NCBI RefSeq assembly: GCF_905171775.1
Contig: NC_053490.1
Coordinates: 517,643,854-517,707,853 of the forward strand
Origin: Rana temporaria
Taxonomy: Eukaryota > Chordata > Amphibia > Anura > Ranidae
Reading direction: 5' to 3'
DNA length: 64,000 bases
Within the stretch, counting starts at the first letter, position 1. Every line of letters starts with the position of its first letter. The translations under genes and the position numbers were made by a program. Under the pieces are notes generated by a model that was not told the DNA's origin, ran no database searches, and saw only the letters and a program-made list of their open reading frames with translations. Positions 11,704 through 23,800 of the stretch are shown one piece after another.

Positions 11704-11837
11704 TTACTTGTCTTCGTAGAAGCACCAGACGGTCCCGACAATGCTGGGATCGTAGCAGCAGCCCTTGGAGTGACAGTCCTCAGAGCTGATATTGGGATGT
11801 CCACAGTCCTTCCTCAGTTTGTGGCTGATGGCGCATC
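11704..11837 (-). CDS. TFF: TFF exon 5: trefoil domain 4 and stop
   Basis: Encodes cysteines at 243, 253, 263, 268, 269 and 280, ends VWCFYEDK and stops with TAA at 11706-11704. The usual CGYPGI is CGHPNI here and CCFD is CCYD; the pre-cysteine Trp is kept. The phase-1 start expected from the other exons falls exactly after TTTATATTGTATGCAC, where the last two intron bases read AC instead of AG. The nearest canonical in-phase alternatives are AAG|GT at about 11899 and GCAG|CC with the exon starting at 11954. Both keep an open frame but add a Trp-rich stretch with an extra C-E-C. The domain is clear; the exact 5' edge is not. Confidence 0.8.
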
Positions 11838-14800
11838 GTGCATACAATATAAACAAGTCATCAATGTGCTGGTCCCAGCATTCACAGGAGTATGTACCTT
11901 CATTCGTCCAGACCTGATGCGCCTCCCAGCTCCTGTCCTGCGTCCACAGCCAGGCTGCAAGCCTTTCGGTAGTAAAGGGGACCCTGATGGGGTCTCTAAT
12001 GTAAGGTGGAACTCGGATGGGGACCTTGAGTAAGAGGGGACTCTGATGGGGGATCCAGATTTAAGGGTAGCTTTGACTGGGGACCATGGTGTAAGGAAGA
12101 ACCCTGATTTAATTGGGGACTCTGATGTAAACAGACTATAAAGGGGACCCTGATATAAGGGGGATACTTATGGGAACCCTGATGTAGCGGGGGGCTCTGA
12201 TGATTTTATCGGCCAGCAAGTATTTGTAAAATATATAATGTGGCCCTCATACTGAAAAGTATCTCTCATAGTAACGCAACTTTTTCCTTTTATTAGCAAA
12301 TTTCTCTGCCCCATCTGCTGCAGTGGGAAAAAAATACAGCCCCTGTCAAACAGGTGTGTAAAAAATGTTCTCTGGGTGTTAATTGTGCCCATGAAACCTA
12401 CACCAAAAACATTCTTCCAGAAGAAATCAACACCCACAACACTGGATAGCCTAGAAGTCCTGCAGAGATTCCACATCCCAAAAACAAATCGGCGGATCGG
12501 CATCAGGAGCTTCATTGCAGCTGGTAATCCAGGACTGATTAAGTTTGATAAAAGTCAGACGGTCCAGGGAGTCTGTGGATAGACGCGTTCTATGATCAGT
12601 AACAAAACCTCCAGCAGGTCTGAATGCCCGTTCGGAAAGCACCTTAAGCATCAATAAATCACTGTTTAAAAATGAAGATATTTTACAAACATTTTTAGCC
12701 CCTGTTTACATCAGGGAGATTTGACAGCCTATTGCCAGATATGGCACCGTTCGAATCGGTGCAACGCCGACTTTGCCGCGCCGCACCGATTTCCAAAAGT
12801 AGTTCCTGCACTACTTTTTGCAACTTGGGGGGGGCGATTTCAATAGACATCTGTGCATGAACCCGTACAGATGTCTTTCAAATCGCCTCCGCACTCGCAA
12901 TTGGGTTTGAAATAGTGCGAGTTTAGTTGAACTTGCACGATTTCAAACCCATCTCCAGGTCATTGGTAATAACATTGGAGTCATGCTATGTCTGAATCCG
13001 CCCCTATCATAACATCTTACCTGCCACCTGCCCGACATCTTCTATTGGGACTGCTTGGGGGGACTCTTTGCCTCCTTCAATTTCTTTAGCTGATTCCTCC
13101 AAAGTCTCTGTAGGTCCGAGCTGTGCATGTTCCCTGGAGAAGTAGCACCGTTTTGAACCAGTCTTGCCGTAATCAAAGCAACATTTCCTTTTGCTGCACT
13201 CCCTCTGGTTGATGCCTGGATATCCGCATTCCTGTCTCCAGAATGGAGATATTGCACACTTCCAGTTGGTCTTCCCTGTAAGTTGGTGCAGAAACAGATT
13301 CCAACCAATAAAAGGGTATGTGAATCATTCAGTCTATCCCATCATATATCATCATTATAGCCCATATTCTCCCAAAACTGGAATTACATCTTAGTTGCTG
13401 CTAATTTGGAAGGAACCAAAGTGAAAAATTCTCTCAGCCTCTCTTTAACAAGTTTACCCATGTCAGTGATTTAGAAGCGTATTGATAAGCATTGCCCACA
13501 GCTGTTCGTCTATCGAAACTGCATGTAAATTCATTCCGTGTGAATGAGGAAAATTCAAATGTTTGTTCTGCAGATCAAAAATATGAATTGGGAAAATATT
13601 GCATTATGGCTGCTAGATGGTGCTGAGGAACATACTTATTTCCTATGATAGTCTTTTACATTTAGTGGCCATAATACCATTTTTTCCCCACTTTCGCACA
13701 TTTTAAAATGCAGATCAATGGTTCTCAACCTTTTAAAGACTAAAGCCTGGTAAATTCTATCATGGAATGGTAAAAACCTTCCATGCCCAAACAATAAAGC
13801 CATTTACACTACGCCGCCGCAACTTACTGGAGCAAGTGCCGTATTCCTCAAGCACTTGCTCCATAGTTTGCGGCGGCGTAGTGTAAAAGGCCCGGCGTAT
13901 CCCCGCGTAATTCAAAGGGGGCGGCTTGTATTTAAATTAAGCGCGCCTCCGTGACGATCGAACTGCGCATGCGCCGGGCTTAAAATAGCCCAGTGCGCAT
14001 GCTCCAGTTCTCGACGGAAAACGTCAATGACGCCGATGTGTGCGTCATTGAAGTAAAGTCGTATTCAAGAACGACTTAGGAAAACGACGTACCTGACGGG
14101 AAAAGACGACGCGGACCCGACGCCATACTTAACATGGCATACGGCGGACTGGCGTAAGGTTACCCCTCATATAGCAGGGGTAACCTTACGCTTACGCAAA
14201 CTACGTAAGCAACGGCGACGCGACGCGAATTCGTTCAGGAATCGGCGTATCAGGCTCATTTGCATAAACAAATGAGACCTGAACGTAAATGCCACCTAGC
14301 GGCCGGCGGCGGATTACATTTAAGATCCGACAGTGTAAGTCACTTACACCTGTCGGATCTTGGCCGTATCTATGCGAAAATGATTCTAGGAATCACTCGC
14401 ATAGATACCCGGGCCAAAAAACAGAGATACGACGGTGTTTCCTGAGATACACCGTCGTAACTCTGCTGAGAATCTGGCCCATAATGTTTATACTCCCACA
14501 ATAAAAGCATGGGAATGTAAAACATGCTGTATTGAAATGCTGGAAGGCTCTTGGTGGGGTTGAGTGTCACTGTGAGGAGGATGGGGGTTGTGGATGGGGT
14601 TAGGGACTCTGTAGCTGACTTGGTGGCCCTGTAGGGGCATTATGTTTTCTGTAGGGGGCTGAAGACTCTGCAGAAGACTGGGGGCACTGTAATAAGTTGG
14701 GTGACACTGTTGGGGAGAGGGTGGAGGGGGTACTGTGGAGGCTAAGAGCTCTAAGAGGGCCTGTGGGTAACTATGGGAGGTTGGGGGGCACTATGGGAGA

Positions 14801-17800
14801 TGGTAGGTTTTGTGGGAGGTTAAGCCTTCTTTTCTTTTTATACCAATAAACATCACATGGTTAATGCGCAAGGTTGGTGCGCCCTCTTTTGGTTTTTCCA
14901 CAGGGGAGAAAAACTGTCATAGGTTCTAATCCTCGCTATTGATAAGGATTGACCCCTGATACAACCTCAGGGCTTAACCCATTCTGCTGTTGACCCAGAT
15001 TATGAAAGCACACAGAGAGCTGAGGAACAAACTGGTTCTTTCGGTGTCCAGCGTCAGAGAGAGGCCGAACCCATTTATTGGCTTTTTTTAAAGACAACAT
15101 GACATCATACACATGAGCACAATTGATTGGTCAGTCTATACATGGTGGTTTCTTATTACACGCCCCTGTGACGTCTGTTCTTTGCATACTGCACACGTTT
15201 CAAAAGTCTCTAATTACCACAAATGTCCTCGTGTCATACAGGGATCCCCATTGAATCTCACAGGGGCTTCATTCTTCAGTCGATGGGGTGGACCGGAAGG
15301 AGGGAGTTTAGGAGTGCAGTAGAAGGGGCCAGCTGTCTTCACTTAATCATTTTCTGAGCCGAGATTTTAACCCTATTATGTCTTTTAAGGAAAGTAACAG
15401 CACTGTAGTATATTTTCACACATACATATGTAACATTTGAGTAGCGCAGGAGGAAAGTAATCATAACACAAAAATATTCATTTTAGTAACTTCCATCACA
15501 CTAGCTGTTCTAAAAAAAAAACTTAATAGTACAGAAAGCTCTCTAATGCTATGAATATTCATCTTAAGGCCCCTTCCACACAAGGGAGATCTGTTTCAGC
15601 GGAGTCCGTCAGCTCCGTGGGAGATCGCTCAGTTGATCTCCGCTGAGCCGGTGGATGACAGGTCCGTCTCTGCTCTCTGACCAGGGAGGGACCTGTCAGA
15701 GTGCCGCTAATTCCTATGGAGAGATCGAAAGAAAACGGACAGCATCTCCATTTTCATCAGATCTCATCTGATCTGCCAAGACGGATGACGAATGTATCGC
15801 CATTTGTCTGTTCTTAGCTTATCGGATGGCAGACGGGTGTCAGAGGACAGATCTCCGCTGACACCAGTCTCCCCTTAGGGGTCAATGGGTGGCCCGCTCG
15901 AATCTGTCTGAAAAACGGACAGGCGGATCGGAGCAGACTTGTGTGAAAGGGGCCTAAGAGTAGTGGAAGTGAGTTGGGGGAAAAAAAAGGGGTCTGTCAG
16001 GAGGAAGAATCTTCATTTAATATTTTCTTTTACACTATAAGAATTCATATGTCAGGTCACCTGAGTCCAGGTGACAGATGCACTCTGTAGGAGTCAGGAG
16101 TGCACCCCTAAGGTAGTGGACCCTAGGACTGACTGCTGCGGATTGAACTCTGGGAGGTTCAGGAAGGCAAGTCCACTGGAGCACCAACATAGATCCCACT
16201 GGGAGCTAGAGCATAGATTCCCCAGGGCGCGGAGTCTAATAGCCAGCAGGTGTTCATCAGAGAAGTTACGCTGTTAAATTAAATTAAACTAAACAATCAA
16301 TTGAAACAAAAAAGAATGGTATATAAAATTGAAAAAGCCCCAAAGTTCAAAGGGAGATAGGACACATGAATATAAATTGAAAACTCAGTCCTTGTGTATC
16401 CATAAAAATATATAAATAAGTTCATCAAGTATTGAATATAAGTTCATAGGATGAAAGCATATGTGATGACCACCACCACTAAAATAAGTAAAAAAGATGG
16501 AGGCTTACCAGATGGCAAGCATAAAATCAAAAGTTATACCCCTTTTGGACTCAATATAGAGGTTGACGTTAATGCTTTTATTGACAATTCCTAATTTATT
16601 TTTTAATGATACTGTTATTGTTTATTTTTTAGTTTACCCTGTTATTTGTGAACTCGATCTGAGTGACGGGGTGACTCACATGCTGGCTTTTTTGGGGCCT
16701 ACATGCCTCTTTTTTTATATATCTGTTCTTGGTTAGACAGGGGAGAAGAGTTTTTTGCCTATCGATGGACTACAATATTACCTTATTCTTAAAGCGGGGG
16801 TTCCGCGGGTTTAATTTTTTTTTTTTTTAAGTTTTCTGGCGCTCTTACCTTGTGTAGGTAAAAGCTCATCTGTCCCAGTCTTTCAGCCCGCTGCAGTGGT
16901 AATCGCGATAAAACGATCTTTTATAAAATCCTAAGATGGACGTTACCATCTTTACTGTGGGCACTGTGAAGCCCTGCTCGTTCTTCTTCCGGGATGCGGC
17001 GAATCCTGACACGCTGGCGAAGTCACATGACCCGCCAGACGTCACGTGACCCGCGAGATATCGCGGGATTTCGACACATCGCGTCTCCTGGAATTCTCAG
17101 GAGACGCTCCCAGGAGGGAGCGCTGATGGGGGATATTCGAAAACCACGCCCACTCCCACGGGGAATAGTGAGTGACAGCTCACAAAAGGGCCTCGTTTAA
17201 GGTAAGGAGGCCGATTAAAAAAATTAAATAAACGAACACATTGTGTACCATGGCAGACGTTTTTAACAAGCAGAACTTGTAAATTAGGGTGAACCACCGC
17301 TTTAAGTTCAATCTAATTTCCCCACCTCCCACTGACTGATTATAATTTCATATATTTAATTAATCTTTAAAAATAATTGGCCTTATTTCTTTTACAGTAC
17401 ATTATTGGGTTAGTCCCATACTGTATAACAATTTTTATATATATTATATATTATATATATTATTTTTACTTTTGTATATATATTTTTTATATATATACAT
17501 TTTTTATGTTCATTTCCTTTTTTCTTCTTGGAGCCCCATGTTTTATTTTATTTTTATTTCATTTATCAATTTCCTATATTTAAAATACACTTTTTTATGT
17601 ATTCACATCTCTTACTCACACAGTGCATAATTGATTACTCTTATGCATTATAAATTGCATTTAATTCATGCATCTTATCACTTTTATCTATTTATTTTGA
17701 AATTTGGTAATTTAAATATTATATGCCAAATTTTCAACAATTATCCTTATTTTTCATATGTTTCACAAACATTTTTTCTTAGCCAACATAAATTTATCTA

Positions 17801-20800
17801 GTTCAGCTTTTTGCTGACTATATAGGGAAATTTTTGCTTAAGGTGATCAATTCTTTTCCCATACATTATAATTTTTTCGGTATAGCTTAATGTGTTTCAT
17901 ACGCATTTGGGCTCAGACCGTCATTCACTTTTTTGACCACAAGATGGCCTTTGAATTTTGATTTTTGTTTTGTTAAGGCCCTCTCCTATTTAGTTTTTTT
18001 CGTTTTGTGTTCCAGTGCGGCCATCATGGGCGGTCAATTAGCCCGTGACTCAGATCGAGGCTTGGTTCTAGCTGGAGTATATTTATATGTGAAGTGTCAG
18101 CACGTCGCCCGTGCCCCAGATGATGTCATTTTATGACGAAACGTGCGTCGGGAAGGTAGCGTGCTGACGCAAGACGTTTTTTCGTTCCGAGTGGACGGGC
18201 GTTCGATTGAGCTGGCCGGCTTCTATCTGTTTTTATCTTCGTTTTTGTAAGTGCAATTTTTTATTATTAAAGCAACTATGTCAACGTACTTCACTATGTA
18301 GGCCCTATCATTATTTTTATGTATCTACTGACTACACTGTACCGGAGGATCTTAGGACATATCACTACTGCTCAGGATCCTAAAGGCCCTGGCTAGGGGT
18401 TTAGCCGCATGCTGGTATTGCATTATGCTCTGGTAAGCCTCCCATCTATAGGGTGTTTGGTGGTGGTGGTCCTTTGAGTCACATTTAATTCATATATGTG
18501 CTGGTCCTGTCGTACTTCACCATTGAGTTTTTCTTGTGACACGCTGCAATCCTGTGGTTTCGTTTTTGGAGGTTCAGCATCCATCTCCTCTTATCCCCCT
18601 GCGAGGATCATCAAAAGGCCCTGGCTGGGGTTTGCAGCCGCAAGTTGTTATTGCTTGCCATCTAGTAAGCCTCCATCTTTTTTACTTATTTTAGTGGTGG
18701 TGGTCATCACATATGCTTTCATCCTATGAACTTATATTCAATACTTGATGAACTTATTTATATATTTTTATGGATACACAAGGACTGAGTTTTCAATTTA
18801 TATTCATGTGTCCTATCTCCCTTTGAACTTTGGGGCTTTTTCAATTTTATATACCATTCTTTTTTGTATCAATTGATTGTTTAGTTTAATTTAATTTAAC
18901 AGCGCAACTTCTCTTTCTCCCTACTTGTATTGTGTTTGTATGACACTGTGTTGTTGCAGCTTAGTTAGAAATTTTTCTAGTGTCTTAGCGCGGTATTTCT
19001 TTTTCAGGTGTTCACCAGAGCCTCTAAGGGTGAAGATGGACTGCGCTGCAACTGGCTCCAGGTCGCAGCCCCCAGGGTCTCCCAGCTCACACTCACGGTA
19101 GACTACAGGAGAAAGAGGAAGGAAGCAGTAGCCTGGAACAACAAGGATAGTCAGGAGATTAGCCAAAAGGTCAGGGCAACAAGCAGATAGGGATAGTCGA
19201 AGAACACGCCAAAGGTCGGGGTATGAAGCAGCCAGGTGAGAGTGGCTGGTCTCTAAAGCTGAACACATGGAGGAGAGGTAAGCTGACAGACAAACATTAC
19301 TGCATAAACATGACATCATATTTGTAGATACTTAGTTTGATTAGGTAATACGCAAAAATGTCACAGGGTTTTGGCTGTCAAGTTCATATTTAAAGTGGAG
19401 GTTCACACAAAAAGTGAACCTCCCCTTTTTGGATCCTTCCCCCCCTCCGGTGACACATTTGGCACCTTTCAGGGGGGAGGGGGTGCAGATACCTGTCTGA
19501 GACAGGTATTTGCACCACTTCCAGGCCTGATCCCCCGCGGGGAATCCAGCCTGTGAAGTCACCCCCCCCCCCCCCGCTGTCTTCTGGGAAACACTGTTTC
19601 CGGGAGAGAGCGGGGACCAGTGACGGCGCGCCGCGGTCCTCGTGCATGCGCAGTAGGGAATTGGGCAGTGAAGCCGTCAGGCTTCACTTTCTGATTCCCT
19701 CACCGAGGATATCGGCGGAAGCAGCCGAGGACCGAGCGATTGCTAAGCCTCGGCTGCTGACATCGCGGGTGCGCTTGACAGGTAAGTGTCCTTTTTTTTA
19801 AAAGTCAGCAGCTGGTGTATTTGTAGCTGCTGACTTAAAAAAAAAAAAATCGACGGAACCTCCGCTTTAAGGGATACCTTAATTATCAGAAATGGTGAAG
19901 GACTATCACATACCTCCCAACTTTAGAACTTGAAAATGAGGGACCCATAAAAGGAGATAGTGACCTACGTCACACCTAGTGAGCCATGTCAACAAGTGAG
20001 TGTGGCCAAACTGTTAACAGTGGGAGGGGATAATGGGTATGGTTAAACCAAACCCAGGCTTCCTTGTACCCTCTTCATATGCATTTACTTACATATGGAC
20101 GTTGAAGTCGGGCAAATGCAAGGTCTGGAAGTGACGGCTGTACAGTTGGCTTGTCAGATTTACACAGGCACCCGGCTCCTGTAGCATGTATGTAAAACCC
20201 CCTGCTGCCACTGACATATAATATAAAGCAGTGGCTGTAAAAGGGTTAAAGTACATCTAAAGTTTAAAGCTTTATTTTAGTATGAAGTGTCAAAGCGTTG
20301 GATCCTTTTTTAGGTTATGATCGGTATTCCTGCCCCTACTGGGGAGATTTGTCCTCTCAATTTGTCCTGGTGACCATTGTGATGGGACAGAATGCGATTG
20401 GAAATCCAGTTGTCACCCAAATAAAGGGGACACTTGTTTCAGTGAAAACTGATTAAAGCGGTGGTTCCCCCTTAAAAACAACTTTTTTTTATTCCACTGG
20501 CCCCCCACATTACAATCGAATTAAGGCTATTATTTTTTTTTTGCTGCTGTACATACCTTGATACAGCATCTTCACCCGTGCATCCGGGTTGCGAGTCCCG
20601 CGGGAGTGGGCGTTCCTCACATGTGTTTGATTGACGTTTTTCCGAAAAACGAGCTCTCCCCCCGTCGCGTAAGCCGCGTCACGATTGGCGAAAGGAGCCG
20701 AACGGCAGTATAGCGCCGACTCGCCGTTCGGCTCCTTTCGCCAACCGTGACGCGGCTTACGCGACAGGGGGGAGCTCGTTTTTCCGAAAAACGTCAATCA

Positions 20801-23800
20801 AACACATGTGAGGAACGCCCACTCCCGCGGGACTCGCAACCCGGATGCACGGGTGAAGATGCTGTATCAAGGTATGTACAGCAGCAAAAAAAAAATAATA
20901 GCCTTAATTCGATTGTAATGTGGGGGGCCAGTGGAATAAAAAAAAGTTGTTTTTAAGGGGGAACCACCGCTTTAACTTTAGAGAGATTTCCTCTCACTTC
21001 CTGTTGTGTCGCTGACAAAGGAAGAGCAGGGAAATCTTCCTAATGGAACAAAGACAAAAAAAACTTAAATATGGGTGTAACGTTAAACATGATCAGAAGA
21101 ATGGACTTCACTTTCAAGGTCATGCTGTGTCTGAATCCACCCTTACCACATCTTACCTGCCGCCACTTGCAGCACATCCTCTATTGGAGTTGCTTGGAGG
21201 GGCTGTTCTCCGACTTTGATTCCTTTCGCCGATTCCTCCATAGTCTCTGCAAAGCCGGACTGTGCAAGTGCCTTGGAAAAGTAGCACCGATTTTCACCAG
21301 CGTTGCCAGGATCAAAGCAACATTGCCTCAAGATGCACCGTAACTTGCTGATGCCTGGATATCCACAGTTCCTTCTACTTTTAGGATTGATGTCACACTT
21401 CCACTTGTTCATCCCTGTAGGTTGGTGCAGAAACAGATTATAGCTAACATATTCTTCTGTAAAAGCCCAGGGCTGGACGGCCTGACCCCAAGATTCTACA
21501 AAACATTCATTTGTGAACTCTCCCCCCCCCCCCCCCCCCACCAAAACATTTAATTTATTCACTGCTACTTAGTGGCCCTGAGCCACTTTCCTGGCCCGGT
21601 AGAGAGGGTTAGGAGCTGCGGTTGGTCTAAAGAGTAGGTTTAACCAACATCCCAATCAGTGTTGCCAACCGTCCGTATTTTTACGGACAGTTCATAAAAA
21701 CGGGCACTTTTTCCCCCCGTTCGTAAATGTCCGTGGTTGCGGGAATGTGCCAGTAAAAATAGCCGAGATCAGTTTGGCTTGGAACTGCGCATGGAGATTG
21801 GAGGCAGGGGGTGATTGGAGGCAGGGGGTGATGGTGGCTGCGGTGGCACCGCAGACGGGGATGGAGGCAGGGGGAGATTGGAGGCAGGGGGTGATTGGAG
21901 GCACCGCAGAGGGGGATGGGGGAGATTGGAGGCAGGGGAAGATTGTGGCACCGCAGAAGGGGGTGAAGGCAGGGGGTTCTGGTGGCAGAGAGGGATGGAG
22001 GCAGGGGGTGATTGGAGGCAGGGGGCCTGGGGGAGATTGGAGGCAGGGGAAGATTGTGGCACCGCAGAAGGGGGTGAAGGCAGGGGGTTCTGGTGGCAGA
22101 GGGGGATGGAGGCAGGGGGTGATTGGAGGCACCGCAGAGGGGGATGGAGACAGGGGTTGTTGGTGTCACCGCAGAGGGGGATGGAGGCAGCGGGTGATTG
22201 GAGGCAGGGGGCCTGGTGGAGATTGGAGGCAGGGGAAGATTGTGGCACCGCAGAAGGGGGTGAAGGCAGGGGGTTCTGGTGGCAGAGGGGGATGGAGGCA
22301 GGGGGTGATTGGAGGCACCGCAGAGGGGGATGGAGACAGGGGTTGTTGGTGTCGCCGCAGAGGGGGATGGAGGCAGGGGGTGATTGGAGGCAGGGGGCCT
22401 GGGGGAGATCGGAGGCAGGGGGGGATTGTGGCACCGCAGAAGGGGGTGAAGGCAGGGGGTGTTGGTGGCAGAGGGGGATGGAGGCAGGGGGTGATTGTGG
22501 CACCGCAGAAGGGGGTGAAGGCAGGGGGTGTTGGTGGCAGAGGGGGATGGAGGCAGGGGGTGATGTGACTAAATAATTTGCCCTTATTATATCGAAAATA
22601 ACAATATTTTTTTTTACCTTAATATCTACCTCAAATCACATTGCTATTTGCCCAGCGTACTTGTTTGTAGCCTAAATACTGAAATTTGCACCTAAAAATG
22701 TAATTTAGTAACTTTTGTGAAATGCCAGTAAAAACGTGGCTGCGCCAGTAAATTTCGGGTGTCGTGCCAGTAAATTTCAATCTGGTAGGTTGGCAACACT
22801 GATCCCAATAGTCATGAAAAATGTATTTGTTCCTCTTGTAGGACTTTAAAGGGAAAAACTACTCTACAGTGAAAAATATATAAAGGTAAGTATGAATATA
22901 GGATGTTTATTAACAAAAAACACTGTAGTAGATAAACAAAATCTACAATGTAGAGAAAATTATATACAGGATGCAATACAAAAACATGCAATACAGTGAT
23001 AGACAATCATAGACTCCGTTGGTTATTCCCCGTTTGTATCTATTTGATTGTCTATCACTGTATTGCATGTTTATATATTGCATCCTGTACATAATTTTCT
23101 CTGCATTGTAGAAATTGAAAATCCGACCGTTTGTACGCTCCATCGGACAATTGTTGTCAGGTTTTTCGCAGACAAATGTTGGATGGCAGGCTTTAAAATT
23201 TTACGTGGACAATTGTCTGTTGACGGAATTTCCGATTGCGTGTACACAAGTCCGCCACACAAAAGTCCAAAGTACAAACACGTATGCTCAGAATCAATGC
23301 TCACCAAACACAACATTAGCAGAAGGTGCCCAAAGGGTGGTGCAAAACAGCTGAAAAAACATGTAATTTTCGTGTTTGTTGGCCGACAATTGTGTGCCAT
23401 TTGTATACAAGACAAATTCCTGGCCAACGCCCTTCAGACAAAAGTCCTATGCTTTGTCTGCGGAAAATACGATTGTGTGTATGAGGCTTAAGGGGTCAAG
23501 AAGATTGTTGTCAGTGGGGTAGGAGCTCAGTCGGTTGTAGACTAGGCATTCTAAAACTTTAGAGGTAAATGGGAGTAATTTGTTCTGACTGGTGGGGTCC
23601 AGTGTGGGGTTTTTAAGTATGGGGGTGACCAATGCATTCTTTAGAGGGGATGTGAAGTAAAAGTTGCAATACTATACACTCTATTGTAACCTATATAGCT
23701 ATTGCGTCCATTTATGTATCAAGTGTCTCTTATTGCTAGACTAATCTATCAGAGTATGCTAGGCCTAATGATATAATTTTAGCTATGAAGACAGACACAT

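Noticed and set aside
11563..12033. 156-codon plus-strand ORF
   Set aside because: Antisense to trefoil domain 4 on the minus strand; no domain of its own.
13042..13308. Minus-strand 88-codon ORF across exon 4
   Set aside because: It is in the wrong frame; the trefoil frame on the same strand has all six cysteines and proper splice sites.
14540..14830. G-rich stretch as a possible CpG island or promoter
   Set aside because: Few CpGs, no TATA or exon nearby; it reads as imperfect tandem repeats.
20510..20956. Mirrored ORFs on both strands
   Set aside because: Both are read from the arms of the same palindrome.
21747..22576. ORFs of 244-273 codons on both strands (WRQG- and PPASIP-type repeats)
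   Set aside because: Minisatellite inside a hAT MITE; open in several frames, no start context or domain.
22604..22620. T-run as a terminator or SINE tail
   Set aside because: No promoter boxes or tRNA-like head nearby; it is internal to the hAT MITE.
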